Source of the DNA: Muribaculaceae bacterium
GTDB taxonomy: Bacteria; Bacteroidota; Bacteroidia; Bacteroidales; Muribaculaceae
Direction: 5' to 3'
Length of the DNA stretch: 52,488 bases
Assembly: GCA_029060625.1 (NCBI GenBank)
Contig: JAIDTO010000174.1
Span: forward strand, 1 to 52,488
Position 1 is the first letter of the stretch, and each line of letters starts with the position of its first letter. The position numbers and the translations under genes were made by a program. Below the pieces are notes generated by a model, which was not told the origin of the DNA, made no database searches, and saw nothing but the letters and a program-made list of their open reading frames with translations. Shown here piece by piece: positions 16,662 to 26,066 of the stretch.

Positions 16662-17519
16662 TTAGTTATTTAGTGTCAAGATTGTCATATAATAGTTGTC
16701 TTTCGGCACATAGTCATCGTTCAATAGATGCTTTACATCTTTGAGCGAGAAATTATGGTCAGACGCAATTGCAACATATTTTCCTGTGTCATTATCGGGA
16801 ATATATATGTATTCTTCCACTGCGGTGTCGCTTTTCGGGGATGCTATTGGATTGCGACGGAAAAAGAGTCGCAAGCCTTTCTTTTCATCTTTCTCCACTA
16901 TATTAAAATAAAGTGGCTGAGCCGTGGAATTGTGAAGCACAAAGTTGAATGCACCGTCAGGGGTGTCGCCTTCTTGTTCAATCTGTCGGCAAGCCAGCGA
17001 TATAAAGCTTTGATGAGCGGAGTCTGGCTCAGTCGGATCTTTCAAAAGATATGATAGATAGCTCATACCGTCGGGAATGTTTATAAGAGTAGGCACTACG
17101 GCATCAGTCTCGTGGATTGCCATTCCCATGGCATCATAGCCACTCTTCTTCTGTCCTGCATTGTCGGCTACGGCAGCGATCACCTTGCGGTTGATGTTGC
17201 GGGTGATATTGGAAGCTTGGGATTCCGCTTTTTTCATGAGAGACTTTACGGTCATCTTCCCCGTTTGGGTAGAAGAGTAGATCCGGTGTTTGTCGGAATC
17301 AAGGATATCCACGCTTCCCCCTGCGGGAATTATCAGCACATCATCGGCCGATACTGTGGCACGTCGTTCAGCCTTTGCCGTCTTGGTCTTGCTTTTGACA
17401 GATACATCCCCCTTCACTTTATATATCTGAAGGGCTGCTATTGCCTTTGGGGCGAGCAAAACGCTACATGCTGTCAGTAGAGCCATTGCAAGCAAATGTT
17501 TTATTCTTGGAGTCCTCAT
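16662..17519 (-). CDS. Secreted FecR-like/DUF4384-like partner of the CHASE2 protein
   Basis: 285 residues with a signal peptide (to about residue 29, APKAIAA). The mature start LQIYKVKGDVSVKSKTKTAK...VLIIPAGGSVDILD reads like a FecR-type small beta domain. The C-terminal part (FVLHNSTAQPLYFNIVEKDEKKG...YIYIPDNDTGKYVAIAS) resembles DUF4384-like domains that follow such sensors. The gene overlaps the CHASE2 gene by four bases, a pairing (CHASE2 next to a FecR-like protein) seen in many bacteria. A periplasmic ligand-sensing role is inferred. The family assignment is tentative. Confidence 0.6.
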   Translation of the reverse strand: MRTPRIKHLLAMALLTACSVLLAPKAIAALQIYKVKGDVSVKSKTKTAKAERRATVSADDVLIIPAGGSVDILDSDKHRIYSSTQTGKMTVKSLMKKAESQASNITRNINRKVIAAVADNAGQKKSGYDAMGMAIHETDAVVPTLINIPDGMSYLSYLLKDPTEPDSAHQSFISLACRQIEQEGDTPDGAFNFVLHNSTAQPLYFNIVEKDEKKGLRLFFRRNPIASPKSDTAVEEYIYIPDNDTGKYVAIASDHNFSLKDVKHLLNDDYVPKDNYYMTILTLNN

Positions 17520-18682
17520 ATTCTGTCGTTATTAGATCTTTTGAATAATTTTACGATACGGTCGCAAAAGCCACCTTTTGTAAATAATCCGATATATACA
17601 TCGCACCCAGCTACCCCTAAGGATGTTGACAAAATAGCGAATGCGAAGTTTAAGTCGATACCATAATATATATATGCCATCGTGCCTCCCATTATCATTG
17701 CGTATAGCATGGCCATCTGGACAACTCTTACTACAAGCGGGCCTGCAGGGCTGTCCCACAGTCGCATGTTGAGCAATACAATGAGGAAGCAAGTGACAGC
17801 AGCCACTGCATAGGATTCGAATGGTGTCAACTCCCTTATGAAGTCGCCGGAGAGCAAGGTTGACGTGGTGTGGGCATGAATCAACAGACCCGGCATAAAG
17901 TTGTCGAGGGGTGTGACGTGAAGGTCACCGGCATTCTGCATTTTGCCTACCAACACAATCTTACCCTTGATAAGATCCGGATAATCTACAATCTCCTCAG
18001 GATCTATAATGTCAAATTTGCGTGAAGCAAACTTAATGAACTCATCATGTTCTGGTCTTTCAGCCAATTTTGCAGCCGCCTCAGGACGAGCCAGCCTGAT
18101 TAGAGCTGATGGAAGAGAGGGGACTATTCCTTCTTCTGTCTTGAAACTTCTTGAGAATTCCCTGACAGTGGTCCGTTCGCCGGCATCTCCTTGGATATTG
18201 ACGGCGGCGAAGCCCCCTTTAGGATTCACGAGATCGTCATAATAAGAAAGGTGTTGCGTATGCACTCCATCATCGTCGCTTGATACTCGGACCGGCATTA
18301 CGAGATTCTCGCATCCGGTAAGGGATTCCGCAAGGGGGTCATCATCGGGATCAGATGGGGGTGCAAAGGCTATGTCGAGTCCAACAGCACCAGGCTCACA
18401 AAAGTCTATATCATCGATTACCCGTGCCATTTCACGACGCGTATATCCGTCTACGGGGACAATGACGATGTCTTCATCAAGCGTGGAGACGGCGCGGTCA
18501 TCAGCCACGATTGTATAGAAATCGCTGAACCGAAAGTCTGAAGCCTTCTCCATAGGGGAGAAGAATGAGACTGACATAAGGTCGTAGACCAAGACATGCG
18601 AGAAAAGCAGGGTCATGACCGTTATCACCGCCGATTTGATCGGCAGTGGAAGCTTTGTCATGATTTCCGATAGGCTCTTCAT
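17516..18682 (-). CDS. CHASE2-domain membrane sensor protein
   Basis: 388 residues: an N-terminal membrane helix (about 16-36), a large extracytoplasmic CHASE2 domain (about 40-285), then three closely spaced helices (about 291-372). CHASE2 landmarks include DEDIVIVPVDGYTRREMARVIDDI, GAVGLDIAFA and LIKGKIVLVGKMQNAGDLHVTPLDNFMPGLLIHAHTTS (given here only as a landmark span, residues about 238-274). No kinase, cyclase or other output domain follows the last helix, so a signal would have to pass through a partner, probably the overlapping secreted protein. It is the first gene of a minus-strand unit that continues into two pectate lyases and is divergent from the SusC gene. Confidence 0.87.
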   Translation of the reverse strand: MKSLSEIMTKLPLPIKSAVITVMTLLFSHVLVYDLMSVSFFSPMEKASDFRFSDFYTIVADDRAVSTLDEDIVIVPVDGYTRREMARVIDDIDFCEPGAVGLDIAFAPPSDPDDDPLAESLTGCENLVMPVRVSSDDDGVHTQHLSYYDDLVNPKGGFAAVNIQGDAGERTTVREFSRSFKTEEGIVPSLPSALIRLARPEAAAKLAERPEHDEFIKFASRKFDIIDPEEIVDYPDLIKGKIVLVGKMQNAGDLHVTPLDNFMPGLLIHAHTTSTLLSGDFIRELTPFESYAVAAVTCFLIVLLNMRLWDSPAGPLVVRVVQMAMLYAMIMGGTMAYIYYGIDLNFAFAILSTSLGVAGCDVYIGLFTKGGFCDRIVKLFKRSNNDRI

Positions 18683-18800
18683 CTCGTTTCGTTGGTCAGG
18701 TTAGTCGGAAAAATTCAAATATGTAAAGATAGTAAATTTCTTTCGAATAGCAGTGGACTGGACGCTCTTTTTAACAAAATATAACTCTTACCTTATGGAA

Positions 18801-18820
18801 CGGAGGCTTCCCAGCCTCCG
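18801..18820. repeat. Hairpin CGGAGGCT/AGCCTCCG
   Basis: Eight-pair stem with loop TCCC. Its centre, GGAGGCTTCCCAGCCTCC, nearly equals the minus-strand centre of the hairpin at 1336-1363, so it may be a second small palindrome family. Confidence 0.5.
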
Positions 18821-18936
18821 CTTATTGTCTGGCAGAAGTACCGATACTCCATACTGCGAAGCCGATACTGTGCAGAACGACGAAACTCCAAGTAATATGT
18901 TAAATTTAAAAATTTTTAAAAAAAGTAGGATTATTT

Positions 18937-18968
18937 TTTGGAAATATTGTGAAGATTCCTTAATTTTG
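18937..18968 (+). promoter_or_regulatory. Promoter of the first SusC/SusD locus
   Basis: TTTG (18937-18940), 20-base spacer, TAATTTTG (18961-18968): a full Bacteroides consensus match, 127 bases before the chosen SusC start. This leaves a long 5' leader. Confidence 0.75.
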
Positions 18969-19095
18969 CGTGCTAAACCTATTAAAATAAGTTTAAAATT
19001 AGTAATTAACCTATAAAAAATCGTAACTTCACGAGCGTTCCGGCTTGGAATCAAAAGGAGTGAAATTATTGAAAATAAACATCATAAAATGTATT

Positions 19096-22000
19096 ATGAC
19101 CAAAATTAAACTAACATCGAAACGAGAAAAGGGCGGGTCCTTCCTGTGGAAGACGTTCCTGACCTTGATCGCCATCTTGATGGCGGTTCCCGCGTTCGCT
19201 CAGAATGTCGACGTGTCCGGTACGGTACTCGACGACCAAGGCGAACCCCTCATCGGCGTTACCGTTATGGTTGAAGGAACCTCTAACGGCACGGCAACCG
19301 ATTTTGACGGCAATTATTCATTAAAGAATGTTCCTTCTAAGGGCAAGCTCGTCTTCTCTTACATCGGCTACTCACAGCAGGTTGTAGACGTAAAGGGTCG
19401 CACCCAGATCAACATCACGATGAGCGAGGACTCCAAAGCCCTTGACGAACTTGTGGTAGTTGGTTACGGTCAGATCAAGAAGGCTGACCTTACCGGTTCT
19501 GTATCAGTCGTTGATGCAGGTCAGATCACAGCAAAGGGATCTGCTTCAGTCCTTGAGGCAATGCAGGGAGCGGTGCCCGGTGTAAGCATTACAAAAGCTA
19601 CCGGTCGTACGAATGGCGCTATCGACATCGAAATTCGTGGTAAATCATCAATTAATTCTGATGTGAAGCCTTTGTATGTTGTTGATGGTGTGCAAACAAG
19701 CGATATTTCTTTCCTTAACCCACAGGATATCGAACGTGTGGACATTCTTAAAGATGCCTCATCTACTGCAATTTATGGTTCTCGTGCAACCGCAGGTGTT
19801 GTCTTGATTACCACAAAGAGCGGTGCCAATGTGGAAAAAGGCACCAAAGCTACAATATCTTATGATGGCTACTACGGTATAAGCCATGCTACTCGTATGC
19901 CCCAGTTTATGGACGGAACACAATGGTATCGCTATCGTTTCCAGAAGTTTACCCAGCCTACCGGTGGCGTTACAGCATGGGAGCCTCAGACCACGTTTGG
20001 CTCACTCCCCGCAGATATGGGTATTGGTCAAGCCCTTATTCAGCAGGTGGCAAGTGATCTGACTTCTCCTTATATATTGAAGGAAATGATTGCTAATGAC
20101 GCGACTTCTTATTGGCCAGGGCTTGTGACCCAGGATGGTCATCAGCAGAATCATTATGTTTCTGTTTCCGGTGCCGGTGATAAAATCAATTATCATTTTG
20201 GCCTTGGCTACGAGAATGTGGAGGGTCTTTACAAGGGTGATAGTAAAGGCACATACTCTTTCAAGGGAAGTGTGGACGCAAAGATTAATAAGGTGATCAG
20301 TGCAGGTTTCAATTTCAACTTAGCTCAGATCAATAATAATTATGCTGACAGTGACGCAATCGCACAGGCTTATCGTGTGAATCCGTTTATGATACCATAC
20401 GATGAAGATGGCAATACAGTTCACTTCCCTGGCAACAAAGCTACTCTTGGTTCGGATGTCCATCAGTTCTCTGACTTCATCAATCCTCTTGATAGAATGA
20501 AGAACTCCACTGAAAAGAGAAAGACCTACCGAATGCTTGGAAATATCTATGCTCAATTCAATATCATCCAAGGCTTAAGTTTCAAGACTACAATCTCACC
20601 GACATATACTTCTTATCGTAATGGTGAGTATGTAGGTTTTACAAATCCATCAACCGGTAAGACTTGGGTTGACAATGATGTGCGTAATGCCACTGTGAAA
20701 AACCAGACGAGCTATGGTTGGACATGGGATAATGTTTTGAGCTATGTCCGTTCTTTCGGTGATCACTCAATTAATGCGATGGCTCTTTATTCTGCAGAGA
20801 AGGGAAATACAGAGACCTATGAGGAAACCGCACAGAATCCTATTGAGTCTACCAAGTGGTGGAATCTCGGTACAGGTACAAAGGGTGAGGCCACAGTTAG
20901 CTCCGGTTTCAGCGAGAGCACTATGGAATCTGTGGCAGTGCGTGCCAATTATTCATGGAAAAGCCGTTATATGGTTACTGCTACTGTGCGTTGGGACGGT
21001 TCTTCCAGATTTGCTGAAGGATATCGTTGGGGATGTTTCCCCTCTGTGGCAGTTGGATGGAATATAGCAGAAGAGTCTTTCCTTCAGAAATGGTGGCTCA
21101 ATAATTTGAAGCTTCGTGCAAGTTATGGTGTGACCGGTAACAATGCAGGTATCGGAAACTATGCGACGATAGTAGGGGTGAATTCTTCAAACTTCTATCC
21201 ATTCGGCAATAAATATTATGATGGATTTTATCCTTCAGGTCTTGTTGATAAGGAGATTCAGTGGGAGAAGTCTCATGAGTTTAACATCGGCCTTGATTAT
21301 GGATTCTTGAACAACCGTATCGTTGGTAGCATCGAATGGTATACAAAGACATCAAAAGAACTTCTTTATGATATGCCTCTGCCGATGGAGACTGGATATG
21401 ACAAAATCTACACAAACGTAGGATCTGTAAGAAACACCGGTGTGGAATTCAGTATTACGACTACGAATATCGATACACGTGACTGGACTTGGACAACTTC
21501 GTTGAACCTTTCACACAATGATAACAAGGTGCTTGTCATTAATGGAATCTCTGATCAGATTATCGGTGGCAACTCAGGCAGCTGTCTTTTCGTTGGTCAA
21601 CCTGTGAACAATGCATATGCTTACGCATGGGATGGTATAATTTCAGATCGTAATATGACAGTTCCAAACCATCAGATTGCGATTGATAAAGGCTTTACTC
21701 CTGGTGCTACGGTTCGTGAATGTGACTATTATTACGCATGCTATGGTCAGGCAGAAGGTCAACCCATTATTCGTGACGTAAATGGTGATGGTAAGTGGAA
21801 CGATGAAGACCGTGTGGTTTTCAATAGCAATCCGAAGATTACAGGTGCAATCACATCTAATCTTTCATATCGTCTTCCCAAGAAAGGTGGTTCTCTTGAC
21901 TTAGGTATCTCTGTCTATACAAAGATGGGTTTCAAGGTTGTTTCTCCGTTTATGGCAGGCGACTGGTTTGACTGGCACGACCGTGGTCGTGGTAAGGTCA

Positions 22001-22434
22001 TGATGGATAACTATATTCCAGCCGGTATGCTTCTTGACTGCGAGGGTGTAAATCCTGATGGTACTCTTATCAACCCGGTTTACCAGACGCAGACCCATTA
22101 TGGATCATGGCCGCTCGTAAATGCAGGTGGTAACGATGGCCTTGGCCCGGCTGCTTCATACTTTGGTTATAATAATAATGACAATAAGTTTAATGCTAAG
22201 CAGGTAACTGACGGTTCGTTCTGGAAAGTACAGCACATTTCCCTTGGTTATAATTTCTCTCGTGAAATTACAGAGAAATTTGGTTGTAGCAAGCTGAGAC
22301 TTTATGTAAATATCACCAACCCGTTCGTATGGTCAAAGTATAAGGGCTTTGATCCGGAATGGGCGACAGCTGCCAATAAGAATGATGGTCCGAGCACAAT
22401 CACATATGAGTTTGGTGCCAATATTACATTCTAA
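19096..22434 (+). CDS. SusC/RagA-family TonB-dependent outer-membrane transporter (locus 1)
   Basis: About 1112 residues from the ATG at 19096, chosen because MTKIKLTSKREKGG leads straight into the signal peptide ending VPAFAQ. A TTG 17 codons upstream is open but adds nothing family-like. The mature protein begins with a carboxypeptidase-regulatory-like domain (VSGTVLDDQGEPLIGVTVMV) and a TonB-box region LDELVVVGYG. The plug domain (about 110-230, PLYVVDGV and DPSSTAIYGSRA-like block KDASSTAIYGSRATAGV) and a 22-strand barrel follow. It imports oligosaccharides across the outer membrane with the SusD lid protein encoded 18 bases downstream. The locus context (pectate lyases, GH140) suggests pectic substrates. 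Confidence 0.93.
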   Translation: MTKIKLTSKREKGGSFLWKTFLTLIAILMAVPAFAQNVDVSGTVLDDQGEPLIGVTVMVEGTSNGTATDFDGNYSLKNVPSKGKLVFSYIGYSQQVVDVKGRTQINITMSEDSKALDELVVVGYGQIKKADLTGSVSVVDAGQITAKGSASVLEAMQGAVPGVSITKATGRTNGAIDIEIRGKSSINSDVKPLYVVDGVQTSDISFLNPQDIERVDILKDASSTAIYGSRATAGVVLITTKSGANVEKGTKATISYDGYYGISHATRMPQFMDGTQWYRYRFQKFTQPTGGVTAWEPQTTFGSLPADMGIGQALIQQVASDLTSPYILKEMIANDATSYWPGLVTQDGHQQNHYVSVSGAGDKINYHFGLGYENVEGLYKGDSKGTYSFKGSVDAKINKVISAGFNFNLAQINNNYADSDAIAQAYRVNPFMIPYDEDGNTVHFPGNKATLGSDVHQFSDFINPLDRMKNSTEKRKTYRMLGNIYAQFNIIQGLSFKTTISPTYTSYRNGEYVGFTNPSTGKTWVDNDVRNATVKNQTSYGWTWDNVLSYVRSFGDHSINAMALYSAEKGNTETYEETAQNPIESTKWWNLGTGTKGEATVSSGFSESTMESVAVRANYSWKSRYMVTATVRWDGSSRFAEGYRWGCFPSVAVGWNIAEESFLQKWWLNNLKLRASYGVTGNNAGIGNYATIVGVNSSNFYPFGNKYYDGFYPSGLVDKEIQWEKSHEFNIGLDYGFLNNRIVGSIEWYTKTSKELLYDMPLPMETGYDKIYTNVGSVRNTGVEFSITTTNIDTRDWTWTTSLNLSHNDNKVLVINGISDQIIGGNSGSCLFVGQPVNNAYAYAWDGIISDRNMTVPNHQIAIDKGFTPGATVRECDYYYACYGQAEGQPIIRDVNGDGKWNDEDRVVFNSNPKITGAITSNLSYRLPKKGGSLDLGISVYTKMGFKVVSPFMAGDWFDWHDRGRGKVMMDNYIPAGMLLDCEGVNPDGTLINPVYQTQTHYGSWPLVNAGGNDGLGPAASYFGYNNNDNKFNAKQVTDGSFWKVQHISLGYNFSREITEKFGCSKLRLYVNITNPFVWSKYKGFDPEWATAANKNDGPSTITYEFGANITF

Positions 22435-22452
22435 TATATAAGGATATAAATT

Positions 22453-24300
22453 ATGAAAAATATAAAATATTATCTTTTTGGACTGGGCACTGCACTCCTT
22501 ATGACAGGATGCTCTGATTTCCTCGACTCAAGAAACTTGTCGAGTTCAGAGAATGCTGATGATTATTTCTTTGCTCATCCTGACCAGATACGCCCTGTGG
22601 TATATAATGCCGTTAGGTATATTGCCACACATATTGATATGCTTGATCAAGCAGGAGACCTGTATATCAATCCTCGTAGTGCAGACGACGGCACATTCTC
22701 GATGTTTACGGTAACTCCAGAAAATGGTACTGTAAAAGACTATTATCAAAAAGTGATGTATATGATCAATAAGGCGAACTGTATGATCTATTATGCAGGA
22801 AATGATGCTGAGTTAGCTGCTGAAGGTCGCTTCATCCGTCTTTTTGGTTACTATTATCTGACCCAGCAGTTTGGTGCTGTGCCTTATGTTACGGAATATA
22901 TCCAGACTGCTGTAAATGACTTCCCGAGAACACCTCTTGACGAGTGCTACGCCAATATGCTTGCTGAATGTGAGGATCTATATAATAATTCTCCGCTTCC
23001 TGATCAGAGCCACACGGGCTATGCAAGCAAACAAGCAGTGGCTGCCATGGCAGCCAAAATCGCTCTTGCAGCAGGATGGGATCTTGACACTTCTCTTGGA
23101 AATGCCACAGCAGGAAGTTACACTGTAAATGACACGAAATATTTCAAGCAGGCTGCCTCATGGGCCGAGAAAGCTATTATGGGCATTCAGCTCACGATGT
23201 CTTTCTCTGAGAAGTGGGCTTGGAACAATGAAGGAAATGCTGAGGAAATCTTCTCTGCGCAGTATGATAAGGATGGTTACCCTGGTGATAAGGCTACCAA
23301 TGGTCATTCGTTGATGAACAACTATATGGCTTATTATAGCAACTGTATCCAAACAGGTCAGAAGGGCACAGGTGGTGGTGGTACAAACTGCTGCTCTCAA
23401 AAGGCTGCTTCTTTGTTTGAAAAGGGTGATACCCGTTTTGAAGGAACATTCATGACATTCTTCTACAATTCTCCTATTAATCCGGAGACAAAGAACGCTG
23501 AATGGGGCAAACAGGGCTATATGGCTTGGTATAACTGTACTCCGGAAGAGCAGAAGGCACTTCCGATCGCTATGAGGATCTATCCTCCAGCAACAACAGT
23601 AGCAGAGGCCGAAGCTGACATCAAGCAGATGATTGAAGATGGTAGAATACTCAAGAAGTTTGCTACTAATACTTATGGTGTCAATGAGCCTTTTGCCGCT
23701 ATCATAACAGGTCAGGATGTCACAAAATGGGAGTTTAATACCAGTGGAACAATGCCTTCAAAGAAAGTGGTTGCTTACACTGAATTCATTCGTACATCTG
23801 CTAATAATGGTACATGTGTGACAAAATATGATGATCCAACAGCTGCTAATGTAACAGGAAGTCAGGATTATCGCGACATACCACTTCTCCATGTCAGCGA
23901 AATGTATCTTACAGCCGCAGAAGCATATCTGCTCGCAGGGGATGAAGCCAGCGCTTTACGCTACATCAACGCCGTACGCAAGCGTGCAGGTGCTACTGAG
24001 CTTGGATCATTCGGTGCATATGAGGCTCCTTACGTAACAAGTACTAATTTCACATTTATGCCTATCGACCTCGTGCTTGATGAGCGTGCGCGTGAATGTT
24101 ATGCCGAAAGGACTCGTTACTTCGACCTTCGTCGTACAAAGCAGTTGGTAAGATACAATCTTGAATTCAGCCGCTTTATGAAGACTGTTGCAGATATGAG
24201 CAATGCCGCAGGTGAGATCAAGTGGTATCGTCCAATTCCACAGGCAGAGATTGACAGTAATAAGGGTATTTCAACAGCAGATCAGAACCCCGGATATTAA
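22453..24300 (+). CDS. SusD/RagB-family nutrient-binding lipoprotein (locus 1)
   Basis: 615-residue surface lipoprotein, lipobox MTGC with C20 followed by SDFLDS, a usual SusD start. The helical TPR-like core (about 90-230, including FIRLFGYYYLTQQFGAVPYVTEY) and the C-terminal block LLHVSEMYLTAAEAYLLAGDEASALRYINAVR followed by DLVLDERARECYAERTRYFDLRR are classic SusD. It forms the lid over the SusC channel and captures glycan. It lies 18 bases after the SusC stop and 15 before a small lipoprotein gene. Confidence 0.93.
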   Translation: MKNIKYYLFGLGTALLMTGCSDFLDSRNLSSSENADDYFFAHPDQIRPVVYNAVRYIATHIDMLDQAGDLYINPRSADDGTFSMFTVTPENGTVKDYYQKVMYMINKANCMIYYAGNDAELAAEGRFIRLFGYYYLTQQFGAVPYVTEYIQTAVNDFPRTPLDECYANMLAECEDLYNNSPLPDQSHTGYASKQAVAAMAAKIALAAGWDLDTSLGNATAGSYTVNDTKYFKQAASWAEKAIMGIQLTMSFSEKWAWNNEGNAEEIFSAQYDKDGYPGDKATNGHSLMNNYMAYYSNCIQTGQKGTGGGGTNCCSQKAASLFEKGDTRFEGTFMTFFYNSPINPETKNAEWGKQGYMAWYNCTPEEQKALPIAMRIYPPATTVAEAEADIKQMIEDGRILKKFATNTYGVNEPFAAIITGQDVTKWEFNTSGTMPSKKVVAYTEFIRTSANNGTCVTKYDDPTAANVTGSQDYRDIPLLHVSEMYLTAAEAYLLAGDEASALRYINAVRKRAGATELGSFGAYEAPYVTSTNFTFMPIDLVLDERARECYAERTRYFDLRRTKQLVRYNLEFSRFMKTVADMSNAAGEIKWYRPIPQAEIDSNKGISTADQNPGY

Positions 24301-24315
24301 TCTTCTCAAAACTAA

Positions 24316-24807
24316 ATGAAAATGAAATCCATATATAATTTATTTTGCATCTGTCTGGTCGTATTGTTTGGCCTTTCAGCTTGCACAGGGAAGAATGAGG
24401 AAATCCCTCCTACAGGTGGCTTAGACAATGCAGAGCAACTTGTACAAGGAACTTATGTTGGAACATGGTCTAAAACGAATCAGACAACAGGAGAAGTTGA
24501 AACTTCAGCCGGCACGATAATCTTTTCGTGGAATGAGGATCTTGGAAATAATGTGTCAGCAATCACTATCAATTCTGAGACTGCTGGTTTCCTTAATATT
24601 GATACTGATTCTTCAGCGTGCAATATATCGAAGCTTAGCTCTGGAATCCTCTCTTACTGGAATGTGTATTCACTTAATCCATTTGGAACAGAGTTTACTG
24701 GAAAAGTTACACCAGAGGGTGCTTGCTCGATGGACTATACTAAGATTGTTGTAATCAAGCGTAAGGAAACTGAGTTTAAATATACATTCTCTGGCACTAA
24801 GCAATAA
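24316..24807 (+). CDS. Small lipoprotein of the first polysaccharide locus, unknown fold
   Basis: 163 residues. Lipobox LSAC gives lipidation at C23, followed by TGKNEE. The rest is short beta-strand-like segments (QLVQGTYVGTWSKTN, AGTIIFSWNE, VVIKRKETEFKYTFSG), suggestive of a small lipocalin-like or other beta-barrel/sandwich domain. I do not recognise the family. It lies 15 bases after SusD in the position where surface glycan-binding proteins of such loci usually sit, so a glycan-binding role is plausible. ATG at 24316; a second ATG two codons later could also serve. Confidence 0.75.
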   Translation: MKMKSIYNLFCICLVVLFGLSACTGKNEEIPPTGGLDNAEQLVQGTYVGTWSKTNQTTGEVETSAGTIIFSWNEDLGNNVSAITINSETAGFLNIDTDSSACNISKLSSGILSYWNVYSLNPFGTEFTGKVTPEGACSMDYTKIVVIKRKETEFKYTFSGTKQ

Positions 24808-24816
24808 ATCAAAATA

Positions 24817-24845
24817 GTGATGGCAGAATTCAATTCTGCCATCAC
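24817..24845 (+). terminator. Terminator-like perfect inverted repeat after the small lipoprotein
   Basis: Fourteen-base arms GTGATGGCAGAATT and AATTCTGCCATCAC around a single base. There is no T-run after it, so it may be a processing or attenuating stem rather than a full stop. Confidence 0.55.
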
Positions 24846-24881
24846 CTAAACAAATATTCATCAACTAAAATCAATCTAACA

Positions 24882-25922
24882 ATGAAGAAATCATTACTTC
24901 TACTCTCAGTAGCAGCGCTTGCCGGTATGGCAAATGCTCAGGTAATCACAGGTCTTGCAACGAGCGAGGAGCTTGAGGCAGTCGGCCTTTCCGGTACAAA
25001 GACCGACATCGAGCCTGTCACCATTCTCGACAACGAAGCCGGCACATTCGGTTTGGCTTATGCTGACTCTTGGGGTACCACTACAACTTATAAAACCTAT
25101 AGGAATATCACTGTAGATGGTGAGTCCATTGTGCTTGGTAGCGGTGCAGTGGGTAATTCTAACCCAACTTTTGTAAGCTACGAGGCTGGCGTGATGAGTG
25201 CAGGTGCAGTCTTTAAATTTGAAGCAAAGAAGGAAGGCTACATGACAGTCTTCACAAAGATTAATCCTAACAAGCAGTATGTCGTATTCGAAGGCAAGAC
25301 TGAAGGACTTCCCTATTATCTTGGATGGTCAAATGGCACTCAGAAGATTTTCTATCATCTTCCCTCTGATGAAGATGGTCTGATGGACTTCAATGCACCT
25401 GATGCCGATAAATATTTCGTTGCCGCTACTAAACAGGTTGTCAATGAAGCTGGACTCAAGGGATGGGTAAATAAGAATGACGCAAATGATGTTGTTTATG
25501 CCGATACAAAGCCCAGCGATGACTACACTCCTCTTAATGAAATTATTCCCGGTGCTACTAAGCCCGCTATGCCTTGGAATGTAGAAGGTTTTGAGTCTGC
25601 TCCTGGTGAATCAACAGGTTTCTTGACATTTGAGGTTCTTGAAGGCAACACTTACTACTTCTCAGCTCTTGGCTCAAAGGCAGCTTGCGGTGGTTTCATC
25701 TATACTCCTTCACTTCCTACAATCGTTTATGAGGCAGTATTGGCTGAAGATGGAAGCGTTGCAAATCCTGAAGTCGTATTCGATATGGCATCAGGTGTAG
25801 AATCAGTAAATGTCGAAAACAATAATGCTGATGCTCCTATCTACAATCTCATGGGTGTACGCGTTAACGCTGATGCTAAGGGTATCCTCATCCAGAACGG
25901 CAAGAAGTTCATCCGCAAGTAA
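24882..25922 (+). CDS. Secreted protein with conserved C-terminal tail (paralogue A)
   Basis: 346 residues with signal peptide MKKSLLLLSVAALAGMANA. The central part is beta-rich (GVMSAGAVFKFEAKKEGYMTVFTKINPNKQ; GNTYYFSALGSKAACGGFIY) and resembles the extracellular binding modules of Bacteroidales secreted proteins, but no family was recognised. The last about 30 residues, IYNLMGVRVNADAKG followed by ILIQNGKKFIRK, recur in the next gene, in a gene remnant at 28421 and in weaker form in the pectate lyases. This tail looks like a sorting or anchoring signal similar in style to the T9SS type A domain. The gene lies between two hairpins in the SusC/D locus. Confidence 0.8.
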   Translation: MKKSLLLLSVAALAGMANAQVITGLATSEELEAVGLSGTKTDIEPVTILDNEAGTFGLAYADSWGTTTTYKTYRNITVDGESIVLGSGAVGNSNPTFVSYEAGVMSAGAVFKFEAKKEGYMTVFTKINPNKQYVVFEGKTEGLPYYLGWSNGTQKIFYHLPSDEDGLMDFNAPDADKYFVAATKQVVNEAGLKGWVNKNDANDVVYADTKPSDDYTPLNEIIPGATKPAMPWNVEGFESAPGESTGFLTFEVLEGNTYYFSALGSKAACGGFIYTPSLPTIVYEAVLAEDGSVANPEVVFDMASGVESVNVENNNADAPIYNLMGVRVNADAKGILIQNGKKFIRK

Positions 25923-25963
25923 ATCCCAACGATTATCTTACAATCGTAATACCTAATAAAGTC

Positions 25964-25993
25964 GAAAGGTGGCTTCTTCTAAAGCCACCTTTC
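25964..25993 (+). terminator. Intrinsic terminator
   Basis: Twelve-pair perfect stem GAAAGGTGGCTT / AAGCCACCTTTC with a six-base loop, followed by TTAATATTTTT. Confidence 0.8.
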
Positions 25994-26066
25994 TTAATAT
26001 TTTTGCTATACATTTTTGTATGCTAAATATTCTATTCTTGTAACTTAATGACTAACAAATAACCCT

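Larger units (their letters stand above)
18683..19095. other. Divergent intergenic region between CHASE2 and SusC genes
   Basis: 413 bases without a convincing gene. It contains a short hairpin (18801-18820) and the SusC promoter (18937-18968). The rest is AT-rich sequence. No regulator gene and no further structure were seen. Confidence 0.7.

Noticed and set aside
18753-19054. Open frames on both strands in the gap between CHASE2 and SusC
   Set aside because: They overlap each other and the promoter, have no recognisable motifs, and are low-complexity AT-rich translations.
19045-19095. TTG start for the first SusC gene
   Set aside because: The signal peptide begins after the ATG at 19096. 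The extension has no family similarity.
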